Of a stretch of DNA of 64,000 nt, positions 34,275 to 43,533 are shown one piece after another. The stretch lies in NCBI RefSeq assembly GCF_001465835.2, contig NZ_CP013661.2:868001-932000 (forward strand), read 5' to 3'. The notes below the pieces were generated by a model, which had not been told where the DNA came from, ran no database searches, and worked only from the letters and a program-made list of their open reading frames with translations. This stretch comes from Planococcus kocurii (GTDB lineage Bacteria > Bacillota > Bacilli > Bacillales_A > Planococcaceae). Within the stretch, counting starts at the first letter, position 1. Each line of letters starts with the position of its first letter. Position numbers and translations under genes: made by a program.

Positions 34275-34541
34275 TTATCCTAAATGCGGCTCTAGTTTCG
34301 ATTTAATTTCTGGAATGCTCATCATGTTTTCCAAATTGACGATAGTTCGACTGCCATTATCTAACTGACTCATAATATCTGCTGCCCCAATAAAGATGTC
34401 CGCTTGTTCTGATTCAGCAGAAGTTAGATCTGTGTGACCTACTTCTGCTGTTTTGCCTAATTCTTTTAATGCCTTCTTAACATTCAATTCCATAATAAAA
34501 CTGCTTCCTAATCCGTTTCCGCACACTACCATGATTTTCAT
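34275..34541 (-). CDS. Ascorbate-type PTS component, EIIB
   Basis: An 88-residue cytosolic EIIB of the lactose/ascorbate fold. The phospho-cysteine lies in KIMVVCGNGLGSSF (Cys7), the P-loop-like active site. It accepts phosphate from EIIA, here a domain of the adjacent regulator protein, and passes it to the sugar in EIIC. It overlaps the stop codon of the regulator gene by four bases and is followed by the EIIC gene 25 bp on. Confidence 0.9.
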   Translation of the reverse strand: MKIMVVCGNGLGSSFIMELNVKKALKELGKTAEVGHTDLTSAESEQADIFIGAADIMSQLDNGSRTIVNLENMMSIPEIKSKLEPHLG

Positions 34542-36601
34542 TCTGTTTCCTCCTTGGAATAGTTATGGATGATCTCCAAAAGTTGATTTTTATTTGTTGC
34601 TCCCAACATTTGTTGGATATTTTCAGGTTCATTCAATAAATTTGTCAACTGAATTAATGCCCGAAGATGCGAATCGCTGTCAGCTGCTGCTAAAATGATA
34701 ATTAATCGAACAGGTTTGTCCGGTGAAAAATCCACCGCTTGGTCAAGTTTTAATAGGCTCATTGATAAAGAACGAACCCCCTCTTCCGGTCGAGCATGTG
34801 GGATTGCAACTAACGGCGTAATAACGACATAAGGTCCATTTTCCTCGATAGACTCTATCATGGCTGTTACATAGCGATCTTCGATTGTCCCTAATTCTAC
34901 AAGTGGCCTAGCAGCCACTTCGATTGCCTCTTGCCACGTGGCAATCACTGGTTCTAATTGAAGCGTTTGCTCATTTAATAGTTCGGCTAACACAGGCTTT
35001 TCCGCCTCCTTTACTGTATATGTGTGAGTTGCACTTTTTTGTGTCTGTAGCGATACTTGGAGTTCTTTCTCTAGTTGTTTTGCATCATGAATCGTGGCGT
35101 ATTTAGAAATAATTTTCATCATACCTGCAACATCGGCTTCTGGAACCGCATAGCCGTAAAGTTCTTGCATGACTTGCTTACTCAACCTTTGTTTGTCGCG
35201 ATCTTCTAAAATAGGCGGCACTATAAACAATGTCTCATTCGTCCTCATATAGACCGATGAAAAAACCAAATCGTAAGGGAGCGGATAGTCAGCTGTATCT
35301 CGAACAGATAATACATCCAAGAATAAGATAGTTGGAAACAATTCTCGCAACGTGTAGTTAAGGATGTTGCTGACACCTGTACCGTGTGGACAAACGACAA
35401 TTGCTTTTTTTCGATCATCTAAACGCGTGCCTTGTCTTTGAAGCCAGCCCCCAAAATAAATTGTAAAATAGGCTACTTCAGCTTCTGGAATGCAAAGACT
35501 TAATTTTTCCTCGAGTACTCTCAAGGATTTGATTGTCAAATGATGAAGTTCCGGATAGATTTTGCGTATCCGTTCGCTCATCGGATTGACATGAGGAATC
35601 CCATACTTGATTCGGTAAAAAGCTGGTTTAAAATGCACATACAATTGTTCACATAGCTGATCTTTTTCGTGAAGGTGAACAAACGTTAGTCGTTCGAATT
35701 CTTCAATGACTTGCTGCAAGATCTCGTAAAAAACTTGATCTTCTTCTAAAGGAGAGCCGTCTTTTATACGGTTCATGCTGATGACATGCAAAGTTGCATA
35801 TAATTTTTCCGTTTGGCTCCATTCCGAATAAAATGCAGCCGCTCCAACCATCTGTTCGATTAATGCGTATTCCTGTGTATCAATAAATGGCAACCAACTG
35901 GAATCTTGTTCTAGCTCTTCACCTTTTCCAATCAATTGATTTGTGGAAAAGAATAGATAAGCCAGTTCGTTTAGGCGATTATCTGTAAAAGTAGTGCCCA
36001 GTTGTTGTTCTATTCTTTCCAATTCTGAATGAATGGCATCGATGTGCTCTTCAAATCCTGTCGAAATGCATTCGATAATCAGCTGACTATTTGAACCACT
36101 TAATACTTCATGAATCAATTGTTCAATGACAAAGCGCTTGATTCGACTATTCCCAGTAATGATGTACCCCGCTTGTTTAGAATACTGAATTGTCAAATCC
36201 ATTTGCTTAGCCATCTTTTTAAGACGTTGAAGATCTGTCAAAACCGTATTTCGTGAAACGCCGGCGACCGATTGAAAATGATAAAGAGATAAAGGCTCTA
36301 AACTGAGCAAAATTAACAAGTAAAAAATTTGTTGGCGATCTTTCTCTGAAAATACATAACTTCGTTTTGTCAGTTGGATATTGATTTCTTCTTTAATTGC
36401 GTCTGGTAAAAAATAGCCGGTATCTCGCTTATACTGAACGGGTTTATAATGATTAGATTGAAGCCAATCGTTGACCTTGTTTAAACTATACTGAATTTGT
36501 CTGCGTGTCAGTCCCGTTTGGTCTTCAATCGCACTCATCGAAGGAATTGATGAATGTTGTAGGAGCTTTAGTAAAGTTGCACTTCTTTCATCTAAAAACA
36601 T
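34538..36601 (-). CDS. PRD-containing BglG/MtlR-type regulator with EIIA domain
   Basis: A 687-residue regulator. Two N-terminal helix-turn-helix regions (TGLTRRQIQYSLNKVNDWL and VAGVSRNTVLTDLQRLKKM) are followed by two PTS regulation domains with conserved histidines. Next comes an EIIB-like segment with CPHGTGVSN, and a C-terminal EIIA-like domain with VAIPHARPEEG (phospho-histidine). Phosphorylation by the PTS would set its activity, so the operon can respond to its own sugar. The EIIA domain probably also serves the separate EIIB. It is the first gene of the three-gene PTS operon. Confidence 0.9.
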   Translation of the reverse strand: MFLDERSATLLKLLQHSSIPSMSAIEDQTGLTRRQIQYSLNKVNDWLQSNHYKPVQYKRDTGYFLPDAIKEEINIQLTKRSYVFSEKDRQQIFYLLILLSLEPLSLYHFQSVAGVSRNTVLTDLQRLKKMAKQMDLTIQYSKQAGYIITGNSRIKRFVIEQLIHEVLSGSNSQLIIECISTGFEEHIDAIHSELERIEQQLGTTFTDNRLNELAYLFFSTNQLIGKGEELEQDSSWLPFIDTQEYALIEQMVGAAAFYSEWSQTEKLYATLHVISMNRIKDGSPLEEDQVFYEILQQVIEEFERLTFVHLHEKDQLCEQLYVHFKPAFYRIKYGIPHVNPMSERIRKIYPELHHLTIKSLRVLEEKLSLCIPEAEVAYFTIYFGGWLQRQGTRLDDRKKAIVVCPHGTGVSNILNYTLRELFPTILFLDVLSVRDTADYPLPYDLVFSSVYMRTNETLFIVPPILEDRDKQRLSKQVMQELYGYAVPEADVAGMMKIISKYATIHDAKQLEKELQVSLQTQKSATHTYTVKEAEKPVLAELLNEQTLQLEPVIATWQEAIEVAARPLVELGTIEDRYVTAMIESIEENGPYVVITPLVAIPHARPEEGVRSLSMSLLKLDQAVDFSPDKPVRLIIILAAADSDSHLRALIQLTNLLNEPENIQQMLGATNKNQLLEIIHNYSKEETE

Positions 36602-36687
36602 CCTTTAATCCTCCCTTACTTTAACAATAGTCTATGTATTCACTAAAAAACATCTTTTCTCAGTCCCATTATTGTTCTTCCCGTTGC

Positions 36688-36702
36688 ACAGCACTGTGCT
36701 GT
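36688..36702. promoter_or_regulatory. Possible operator upstream of the PTS operon
   Basis: ACAGCAC-T-GTGCTGT is a perfect 15-bp palindrome 86 bp before the regulator start codon. It could bind the regulator itself. There is no T-run, so it is not a terminator. Confidence 0.4.
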
Positions 36703-36723
36703 ACTACAGAAAAATTATAACGT

Positions 36724-36764
36724 AAAAAACCGTCTATGAAATCACAATTGATTTCATAGACGGT
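36724..36764 (-). terminator. Terminator of the GDPD gene
   Basis: ACCGTCTATGAAATC and GATTTCATAGACGGT pair perfectly around ACAATT. A T-run follows on the minus strand. Confidence 0.9.
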
Positions 36765-36777
36765 CTTTAAATTTCTG

Positions 36778-37674
36778 CTAGCCCTTTTTTTTCAATACGG
36801 CTTCTAAAACCTCTGGATAATTGGTGAATATCCCTGTTACCCCCCAGTCAATCAAGCGTTCCATGTCGGCACGTTCATTGACTGTATAAGGATGAATCAG
36901 TAGCCCGTGATGTCGTACTTGCTCTACATAAGAGCGGTCAATTTTCGTATGGCTCATGCCTACTCCAATCGCATATTCTTTAATATGTTCAAGCTCAAGA
37001 TCCGAAATAACCGCAGGTTTTGAATAAGAAATCAATTGAACTAGTGGAATTTCTGGCTTCAAGTCATGCATAGTTAACAAGCTTTCCTGACTAAAGGATT
37101 GCACTAGAACTTTACTTGACTGTGCATTTTGTCCAGTCAACTTATGCTTTTCTAATATCCGCACAAGTTCCTGCTCCATTCCTGGATAAACGCTGGGTGC
37201 CTTCGTTTCGATATAATACCGGGAGCCTTTGCCGAACGTTTCTATCACTTCTTCAAGAGTCGGTACTTGCAATCCTTCAAACTCAGGTTGAGCTTTTTCA
37301 GGGTAAGCTCTGTTAAACCAGGAACCTGCATCTAATTTTTTGATTTCTGCAAGCGTCATGTCTTTAACATAACCAGAACCATCCGTTGTCCGATTTACTT
37401 TTTCGTCATGCATCGCAATCAGAACGCCATCTTTTGTCATCTGTAAATCCACTTCTATGTAATCAGCCTGCATCCCTTCACCTAATTTATAGGCAGCCAA
37501 CGTATGTTCAGGTGCATGTCCAGAGGCTCCGCGGTGCGCAATAGACAAAAAACGATTGGAATTAAATTCAGCTTCTTTCGACTTTCCCTTTGCTCCTATT
37601 GAGTTGACTGACACCACTGTACTCATTAGTAATAAGACCAATAAGCTAAACGAAATTTTCTTCAACTGCTTCAT
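36778..37674 (-). CDS. Secreted glycerophosphodiester phosphodiesterase
   Basis: A 298-residue secreted enzyme. A signal peptide (MKQLKKISFSLLVLLLMSTVV...) is followed by a GDPD TIM barrel. Active-site motifs are SIAHRGASGHAPEHT (catalytic His and Glu of HRG...PENT), EVDLQMTKDGVLIAMHD (metal ligands and second catalytic His) and YIETKAP. It hydrolyses glycerophosphodiesters to glycerol-3-phosphate and an alcohol, possibly using released phospholipid or teichoic-acid products. In Bacillus such proteins are often controlled by phosphate limitation (GlpQ-like). No Pho box was identified here. Confidence 0.88.
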   Translation of the reverse strand: MKQLKKISFSLLVLLLMSTVVSVNSIGAKGKSKEAEFNSNRFLSIAHRGASGHAPEHTLAAYKLGEGMQADYIEVDLQMTKDGVLIAMHDEKVNRTTDGSGYVKDMTLAEIKKLDAGSWFNRAYPEKAQPEFEGLQVPTLEEVIETFGKGSRYYIETKAPSVYPGMEQELVRILEKHKLTGQNAQSSKVLVQSFSQESLLTMHDLKPEIPLVQLISYSKPAVISDLELEHIKEYAIGVGMSHTKIDRSYVEQVRHHGLLIHPYTVNERADMERLIDWGVTGIFTNYPEVLEAVLKKKG

Positions 37675-38035
37675 CTCCTACTTTTTATTTGGTTTGGCAG
37701 TAAGACACTGACATATTTTTTCTGACTCTTCTTAAATGCCATTCTCCCTTAACTATACTTAAAAAGCTTCCGAATTGGGCATAATCACATTAACTTAATA
37801 GAATTTTTACAACTAGTTTACAGTGGTCGAATTCTTCCTCGATTGATTTGTTCAGCTTTCGTGCCTTCATAGCAACGGAACGTTACTTGCTTCTCTTTGT
37901 ATAATTTATTCAACTTGTTTAATTTTTTGAAATTCCTTTTTAATCACGATTCATTTATACTGGAAAGACATTCATTTTTCTCAATTCCAGATTTTTTAAA
38001 TTTTGAACTGATTATTACTTGGAGGAGCGTACCGT
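37675..38035. other. Gene-free region between divergent genes
   Basis: This 361-bp A/T-rich stretch holds no convincing ORF, RNA gene or repeat. TATAAT occurs at about 37901-37906 but has no clear -35 at proper spacing. It must contain the promoters of both flanking genes. Confidence 0.6.
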
Positions 38036-38413
38036 ATGTCCCGTCAGTCCTACCGAAAGGACAAAAATCAATTGGTTTATACACAACAACACCTAGCTAA
38101 TGAACGTACCTACCTAGCCTGGATTCGTACGGTTATTTCAATTGTCGGCGTTGGTTTTCTGGCGACGAGTTTGCATTTTACTATGGGTGTCACACGTAAT
38201 ACATTTGTTGATACGTTTACTATTGCACTCGGTATTTTCGCCTGTATTTTTGGCCTCATCGTTATTTTTTCAGCAACACAAAATTACAAGAAAAAACGCC
38301 AACAACTCATTGATGAAACCTTTACTCCCTCAAACATGCACATCACTTTAATTTCTTCTATGCTAGCGATCATGATCATCATGGTCATTGTTTACTTTTT
38401 TATGATCATGTAA
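38036..38413 (+). CDS. DUF202 membrane protein
   Basis: A 125-residue protein with three membrane helices. The N-terminal LANERTYLAWIRTVISI is the signature of DUF202/YidH-like proteins, whose role is unknown. GGAGGAG precedes the ATG. The EAL-like gene follows 42 bp downstream with its own ribosome site, and the two may be co-transcribed. Confidence 0.85.
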   Translation: MSRQSYRKDKNQLVYTQQHLANERTYLAWIRTVISIVGVGFLATSLHFTMGVTRNTFVDTFTIALGIFACIFGLIVIFSATQNYKKKRQQLIDETFTPSNMHITLISSMLAIMIIMVIVYFFMIM

Positions 38414-38455
38414 CATTCTGCTTCCCGAAATACTTGCAGCAAAGGAGCACACCCG

Positions 38456-39673
38456 ATGGATCCATTTGACATTCTCGAGAATTTACATAAGGTAAAACCT
38501 ACTTTCCAGCCTATCATTAGCGCCGTTAAACATACTGTCATCGGCTATGAAGTTTTGGGTCGCTTCCAAGTTGAAGATACTTGGATGAGTTTAGGCAGTT
38601 TCTTTCACGACGATGATGTACCTGACGAGTACAAAGTAGAAGTTGATCAGCACCTATTGGCATTAGCAATCACTCAAATGCTTGAAGCTAGAAATGATGG
38701 CCTGTTATTTATAAACCGTAATGCCAGACAACTGCTGATTAATAGCGGGGAAGATTTTCTAGAAACTCTTCAAAACTTTGCGGAAAAAGGATTTTCCATG
38801 GAGCGAATTGTCCTGGAAATTACCGAATATGATTTTGAAGAAGATTTTGATACGCTCCAGCATTTATTGTTTTACTACAAAACCTATGGTATTCAGATAG
38901 CGGTTGACCATGTGGGGGCAAAAAGCTCGAATATTGATCGAATTCGTCAATTGCGCCCTCATATTTTAAAAATCGATACCGGCTTTGTTCGAAATGCCAA
39001 TCCAGAAGTATTCCAAGATGTTATCCAAACCCTCTCTGTACTTGCACGTCGAATTGGTGCCAAGCTTTCTTATGAAAACATTGAAGACAATTACCAATTG
39101 TATTTCGCCTGGAAACATGGCGGTCATTATTACCAAGGATTTTATTTGGCCAATCCTGAGGTTGAACTTCCGATGAACAATAGCATTCAGATGAACGTAG
39201 GAGAAAAAATTACTGAGTTTGTTCAACGAGAAAAATCGCTAATAGAAAAACGCTATACCTTTACGCTAGGTTTTGAAGAGAAGGTGAAAAAATCGCTGTC
39301 CAAATGGCATGGTCCAGAAACAGCAGATCTTTTTATCGAAGCTGTTGCTGAAGCCTTTAAAGAAGAAAGCTTTCGCTTGTATATTTGCAATAGCGATGGC
39401 CGACAAGTATCTTCCAATTTCAGAAAATACGGTGACGAGTGGGTGTTAGAAAAAGATCAACTTGGTTCACATTGGGCTTTTCGTCCTTATTTCCTTGAAA
39501 ACACGATGCAAATGAAAAGTTGGCATAAAGGAATTTTGTCGGACGTTTATTCGGATATTGAAACTGGTAAAATGATTCGTACATTTAGTTTTCCTTTATC
39601 GCACGAATGCTATTTGTTTATCGACATTAGCAACGACTTTATCTCCGAAATTGATTATCTCTTGTTTCGATAA
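38456..39673 (+). CDS. EAL-type cyclic-di-GMP protein, YkuI-like
   Basis: A 405-residue protein with an N-terminal EAL domain of about 240 residues and a C-terminal PAS-like sensor domain. The domain has GYEVLGRF where EAL is typical (Val instead of Ala), as in B. subtilis YkuI. It also has VLEITEYDFEED, the DHVGAKSSNIDRI metal motif, LRPHILKIDTGF and the HGGHYYQGFYL pattern. The C-terminal end SFPLSHECYLFIDI matches YkuI closely. YkuI binds c-di-GMP but has little or no known hydrolase activity, so this may be a sensor or adaptor rather than an active phosphodiesterase. Confidence 0.88.
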   Translation: MDPFDILENLHKVKPTFQPIISAVKHTVIGYEVLGRFQVEDTWMSLGSFFHDDDVPDEYKVEVDQHLLALAITQMLEARNDGLLFINRNARQLLINSGEDFLETLQNFAEKGFSMERIVLEITEYDFEEDFDTLQHLLFYYKTYGIQIAVDHVGAKSSNIDRIRQLRPHILKIDTGFVRNANPEVFQDVIQTLSVLARRIGAKLSYENIEDNYQLYFAWKHGGHYYQGFYLANPEVELPMNNSIQMNVGEKITEFVQREKSLIEKRYTFTLGFEEKVKKSLSKWHGPETADLFIEAVAEAFKEESFRLYICNSDGRQVSSNFRKYGDEWVLEKDQLGSHWAFRPYFLENTMQMKSWHKGILSDVYSDIETGKMIRTFSFPLSHECYLFIDISNDFISEIDYLLFR

Positions 39674-39720
39674 TTCCTGTTAACAAAAACGAATTAGCTT
39701 TTAAATTAGCTTAGAGACGC

Positions 39721-39755
39721 AAAAAAGACTCTCCAGTCACTGGAGAGTCTTTTTT
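39721..39755. terminator. Bidirectional terminator
   Basis: AAAAAAGACTCTCCA pairs perfectly with TGGAGAGTCTTTTTT. It lies between the convergent EAL and YitT genes. Confidence 0.92.
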
Positions 39756-40596
39756 AGATTGAGTTTTTCATGAAGTTATCGTCTTTTCTGAAATTCCCCA
39801 TGACTTCCATCGTTTCGCTAATGCTCACGAATGCCTGTGGATCAATTTTCTTTATCAATGGTCTGACAAATGCTAATTCATGACGGCTAATCACACTATA
39901 AAGAACTTTTACTTTAGTTGCTGAATATGCACCTTCACCGTCCACTACCGTAATTCCTCGATATAAATTATCGAGCAGCTCTTTTTTTACTGCATCTCCT
40001 TGATTGGTCACGACCATTAAGCTCAGTTTAATATGACGCGTGTGAACACGGTCAAGTACTAGACCCGAGATATAGATAGAAGCCATTGTGTACATCGCCA
40101 ATTCCCATGAAAAAATAAAGCCCGATACAAAAACGACGACACTATTAAGTCCAAAAACGAGTGCACCTAATGGAATATCGCGTTTTCTCGACAACAACAA
40201 GCCAATCACGTCAAATCCGCCAGTCGAACTATAAAAGCGAATAATGATTCCAATGGCTGCTCCTGCAATTACCCCCCCGAAAACAGTAGAAAGTAATGCA
40301 TCCTCTGTCAATTTAACGACAGGAATATACAACATCGAAACCGAAGTCACGACAACAGAAAACAGACTGTTTGCGATAAACGTCTTGCCGAGCTTCATCC
40401 AGCCCACAACAAGAATCGGGATGTTCAAAATGATCATCCAAAGCCCCGCGTTCAAAGGGGTTACCAATCCTAGCATCATCGCAATACCCGTTACTCCGCC
40501 TGCTAATACTTCATGCGGCAGTAAGAACATATTAAACGCAAATCCAAGAACAATCGAAGAAACAAAAATCAGTAATAATCTCGTCCATTTATTCAT
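39754..40596 (-). CDS. YitT-family membrane protein
   Basis: A 280-residue protein of the YitT/DUF161-DUF2179 family. Five to six membrane helices occupy the first 190 residues, with LPHEVLAGGVTGIAMMLG and RFYSSTGGFDVIGLLL as conserved glycine-rich segments. A C-terminal soluble DUF2179 domain follows (RGITVVDGEGAYSATKVKVL). The function is unknown. The upstream region contains a promoter and a structured leader, so expression may be controlled after initiation. Confidence 0.88.
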   Translation of the reverse strand: MNKWTRLLLIFVSSIVLGFAFNMFLLPHEVLAGGVTGIAMMLGLVTPLNAGLWMIILNIPILVVGWMKLGKTFIANSLFSVVVTSVSMLYIPVVKLTEDALLSTVFGGVIAGAAIGIIIRFYSSTGGFDVIGLLLSRKRDIPLGALVFGLNSVVVFVSGFIFSWELAMYTMASIYISGLVLDRVHTRHIKLSLMVVTNQGDAVKKELLDNLYRGITVVDGEGAYSATKVKVLYSVISRHELAFVRPLIKKIDPQAFVSISETMEVMGNFRKDDNFMKNSI

Positions 40597-40613
40597 AACT
40601 AAACTCCAATCCT

Positions 40614-40681
40614 AAGGTGACCCTTAGTCATTCTATTTTGTTCACTCCACAAAAAAAGGGCGTGCATCTGCACGTCACCTT
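40614..40681 (-). promoter_or_regulatory. Structured 5' leader of the YitT gene
   Basis: On the minus strand the leader opens with AAGGTGAC (40681-40674), complementary to GTCACCTT at 40621-40614. Between them lies a GC hairpin (CGTGCA-GA-TGCACG) followed by CCC and seven T residues, a terminator-like unit. The arrangement suggests an attenuator of unknown type. Confidence 0.45.
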
Positions 40682-40688
40682 AAGACTA

Positions 40689-40717
40689 TTTATCGGAATG
40701 TATTTTTTTACTTTTCA
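40689..40717 (-). promoter_or_regulatory. Probable promoter of the YitT gene
   Basis: TTGAAA and GATAAA are separated by 17 bp on the minus strand. Transcription would begin near 40682, exactly at the start of the structured leader. Confidence 0.5.
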
Positions 40718-40842
40718 ATAAAAACTACGACAATGCGAATAAATTGTTCTTTTTTATAGTGAACCAATGTTTCATATTATAGTAGCTTTCGGTACAAGAA
40801 TGCAAGCCTTTGTTCTTTTGTTCACGGACTGTCCGCAAATAG

Positions 40843-40875
40843 AAAAAAAGAGCCAGAATAAATTCATCCTGACTC
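40843..40875 (-). terminator. Terminator of the PPK2 gene
   Basis: AGTCAGGAT pairs with ATTCTGGCT (two G-T pairs), followed by seven T residues on the minus strand. Confidence 0.75.
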
Positions 40876-40884
40876 CTTATATGG

Positions 40885-41748
40885 CTATTCCTCTTTTTCC
40901 AATTGTCGAATTGCTTTTTTCAGTTTTTCTTTTTCTTCTCCCGTAATTTTCGGGTACTGCGGGTCTATCCGCTGCAATGCTTCGACCATCACTTCCGAAA
41001 CGATGTAACGCGAATACCACTCATCATCAGCAGGAAGAGCATACCAAGGCGCATATTCTGTTGATGTATTAGTTAGTAAATCTTCAAAAATTCCTTGATA
41101 GCCATCCCAATGCTCACGTTCTTTTACGTCATTAAATGAAAACTCCCAGTTTTTTTCTGGATTTTTCATACGTTCAAGCAATCGACGACGCTGTTCATCA
41201 TAAGACATATTAAAAAAGAATTTTACTACTGGAAAGCCGTTTTCCACCATATAGCGCTCAAAGTCATTGATTTGACGATAACGGGCATTCCAAATATTTT
41301 CGTCAATCAATTCGTCTGGAAGTGGTGTCTCTTCAAGCAAGTTATGAACTCTTGGGGCAATCACTTCTTCATAATAAGAACGATTTAAAATGCCAATCTG
41401 TCCTCTTGCTGGCATTCCTTCACGAAAACGCCACAAATAATCATGAGCAAGTTCTGTTTCAGTTGGCTTTTTAAACGAAGTTGTCTTTAGCCCTTGAGCT
41501 GTTAAATTCGAAAAAATATAGGTGATCGCTTCATCTTTTCCCGCGGCATCCATCGCTTGAAGGACAACAACAATCCCTTTCTCTTCCTGAGCATGGAGTT
41601 TCATATGCAGCTCTTTAAGCTTTTTGATACTTTTAGGAATCAACTCGTCTTTCAGCTGTGTTTCACTGAATTTGTTTTCATCAGTCGTTGGGTAATCGGA
41701 AAGCTTTATTTTCTCATCTTTTTTAACTGCGTATTTATCGGTATTCAT
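40885..41748 (-). CDS. Polyphosphate kinase 2 family protein
   Basis: A 287-residue PPK2. VVLQAMDAAGKDEAITYIF is the Walker A-like loop, and the lid-module residues occur in FRFREG/ILNRSYYEEV and FFFNMSYDEQRRRLLERM. PPK2 enzymes use polyphosphate to make NTPs (or the reverse); the class I, II or III specificity cannot be judged by eye. The start at 41748 (MNTDKY) is chosen because GGAGG lies six bases upstream, whereas it abuts the first ATG at 41754. Single gene with its own terminator. Confidence 0.88.
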   Translation of the reverse strand: MNTDKYAVKKDEKIKLSDYPTTDENKFSETQLKDELIPKSIKKLKELHMKLHAQEEKGIVVVLQAMDAAGKDEAITYIFSNLTAQGLKTTSFKKPTETELAHDYLWRFREGMPARGQIGILNRSYYEEVIAPRVHNLLEETPLPDELIDENIWNARYRQINDFERYMVENGFPVVKFFFNMSYDEQRRRLLERMKNPEKNWEFSFNDVKEREHWDGYQGIFEDLLTNTSTEYAPWYALPADDEWYSRYIVSEVMVEALQRIDPQYPKITGEEKEKLKKAIRQLEKEE

Positions 41749-41834
41749 AGTCATCCTCCCACATGCTTGTTCAGTACTGTAGTAAATCTACTGATCTCTG
41801 TTTCTATACCCTTCATCTGAATAAATCTAACAGC

Positions 41835-41873
41835 AAAAAAAAATCGCAATCCTTTATAGGAATTACGATTTTT
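41835..41873 (-). terminator. Terminator of the VOC gene
   Basis: AAAAATCGCAAT pairs with ATTACGATTTTT (one mismatch) around a short loop, and the minus strand continues in a T-run. Confidence 0.8.
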
Positions 41874-41881
41874 AAACTTAG

Positions 41882-42319
41882 TTAACTTGTTTCACCTTCA
41901 ACCGAAATTTGCCAATCGATTCCAAATTTATCCGTTAAAGTTCCAAACAGGGGACTCCAGAATGTTTTGTGTAACTCCATAGAAATGGTACCTTCTTCAG
42001 CTAGTTTATGGAAAACGGTTCGTGCTTCTTCCATGTCATTAAAAAATAACGTAAGTGCCATATTTGTGCCATGTCGAAATGCTGTCCCCATCTCCGGCAC
42101 CACATCTGAGATCATTAATAGATCTCCATTTTCCAAATCGACTTGTGCGTTCATTATCATATCTCTTGCCGCTTCCGGCACACCTTCCATGTCTCCTTCA
42201 TTTGCCTCACCGTATGTCAGGATTCCTGCTATTTTCCCGCCCAATGCATCTGTGTAAAAATGTGTCGCTTCCTGACCTTTACCTTCAAAATATAAATAGG
42301 GAAATAGTTTGGTAATCAC
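41882..42319 (-). CDS. VOC-family (PhnB-like glyoxalase) protein
   Basis: A 145-residue protein of two beta-alpha-beta-beta-beta modules. YLYFEGKGQEATHFYTDALGGK opens the first and EARTVFHKLAEEGTISMEL the second. WSPLFGTLTDKFGIDWQIS is the conserved C-terminal signature of the PhnB/3-demethylubiquinone-like group. Members bind a metal or act as resistance or epimerase-type proteins. The substrate is unknown. Monocistronic. Confidence 0.85.
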   Translation of the reverse strand: MITKLFPYLYFEGKGQEATHFYTDALGGKIAGILTYGEANEGDMEGVPEAARDMIMNAQVDLENGDLLMISDVVPEMGTAFRHGTNMALTLFFNDMEEARTVFHKLAEEGTISMELHKTFWSPLFGTLTDKFGIDWQISVEGETS

Positions 42320-42376
42320 ACTGATTCTCCTTCCAAAAGATGTACTTACATATCGATTGAATTTAATTCTTTCGCT

Positions 42377-43501
42377 CTAAAACTTGATAATAATTCGTGA
42401 AGAGTCGCCTTTTGCTAACAGATCAAAACCTTTATTGATGTCATCTAGTGTAATAAAATCGGTAATCAGTTTATCGACAGGTAACCGGTCTTTCTGAAAC
42501 AAATCCATGTAACGTGGAATATCGCGGCTCGGTACACAGCTGCCCACATAGGACCCTTTGAGTGTTCGTTCTTCCGCAGTTAACGAGACGTACGGAAAAG
42601 AAAATTGATTTTCCGGATGAGGTAACCCGGTCGTGACCGTAGTTCCCCCACGCTTCGTGATGCCATAAGCGACATCCATCGCAGGTACCACTCCCGCGGT
42701 TTCAAAAGCATAGTCCAAACCGCCACCTGTCACTTTACGAATTTGTTCAACAACGTCCGCATCCTTTGAATTGAAGACGTCTGTTGCGCCCAACTCTTTT
42801 GCTTGCTTTAGTTTGGTTTCATTGATGTCCACTGCTACTATGCGACTCGCTCCTGCAGCGATTGCTCCGAGTAATGCACTGAGTCCAACACCCCCAAGTC
42901 CAACTACGGCAACGGTACTGCCCAGTTTGATACTTGCCGTATTAACGACGGCTCCAACACCGGTAATGACCGCACAGCCAAACAAGGCTGCTTTTTCAAA
43001 CGGAATTTCTTTATTTACTTTGACGACTGAGTTCCTAGATACTACGGCATATTCCGAAAAAGCGGACACTCCTAAGTGATGATTGATGATTTCCGTTTCT
43101 GTGTGAAGTCGATTTCCGCCACCTAATAAGGTTCCTGCCGTATTGGCTGCAGCACCTGGTTCACACAAGGCAGGACGTCCTTCTCGGCATGGACCACAAT
43201 GTCCACAGCTTGGTACGAACACACAAGCAACGTGATCGCCAAGCTCTAAGTCGATTACATCTTCGCCTATTTCTACAACGACACCCGCTGCTTCGTGACC
43301 AAGAGCCATTGGCACAGGACGTGGCCGACTTCCGTTCATTACTGACAAATCAGAATGACATAAACTGGCTGCCTTTATTTGAATCAGTACTTCTCCCTTT
43401 TGCGGCGAATCTAATTCTAAGGTTTCAATTTTAATCGGTTGGCTTTTTTCGTAAGGAGTTTTAGCTCCAATTTCTCTTAATACTGCTGACTTTATTTTCA
43501 T
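42377..43501 (-). CDS. Zinc-dependent alcohol dehydrogenase
   Basis: A 374-residue medium-chain dehydrogenase. Catalytic zinc ligands are in ASLCHSDLS and GHEAAGVVVEIG. The structural-zinc cysteines are in CGHCGPCREGRPALC, the cofactor motif is GLGGVGLSALLGA, and DINETKL indicates NAD. The start MKIKSAVLREIG is preferred because GGGTGAG precedes it. The frame opens earlier with GTG at 43537, overlapping the stop of the upstream gene. The family oxidises or reduces alcohols and aldehydes (this subgroup includes formaldehyde or benzyl-type enzymes). It is the second gene of an operon with an aldehyde-dehydrogenase-like gene. Confidence 0.88.
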   Translation of the reverse strand: MKIKSAVLREIGAKTPYEKSQPIKIETLELDSPQKGEVLIQIKAASLCHSDLSVMNGSRPRPVPMALGHEAAGVVVEIGEDVIDLELGDHVACVFVPSCGHCGPCREGRPALCEPGAAANTAGTLLGGGNRLHTETEIINHHLGVSAFSEYAVVSRNSVVKVNKEIPFEKAALFGCAVITGVGAVVNTASIKLGSTVAVVGLGGVGLSALLGAIAAGASRIVAVDINETKLKQAKELGATDVFNSKDADVVEQIRKVTGGGLDYAFETAGVVPAMDVAYGITKRGGTTVTTGLPHPENQFSFPYVSLTAEERTLKGSYVGSCVPSRDIPRYMDLFQKDRLPVDKLITDFITLDDINKGFDLLAKGDSSRIIIKF

Positions 43502-43533
43502 ATACTCACCCGTTTCTCTTGTATTTTCAACAC

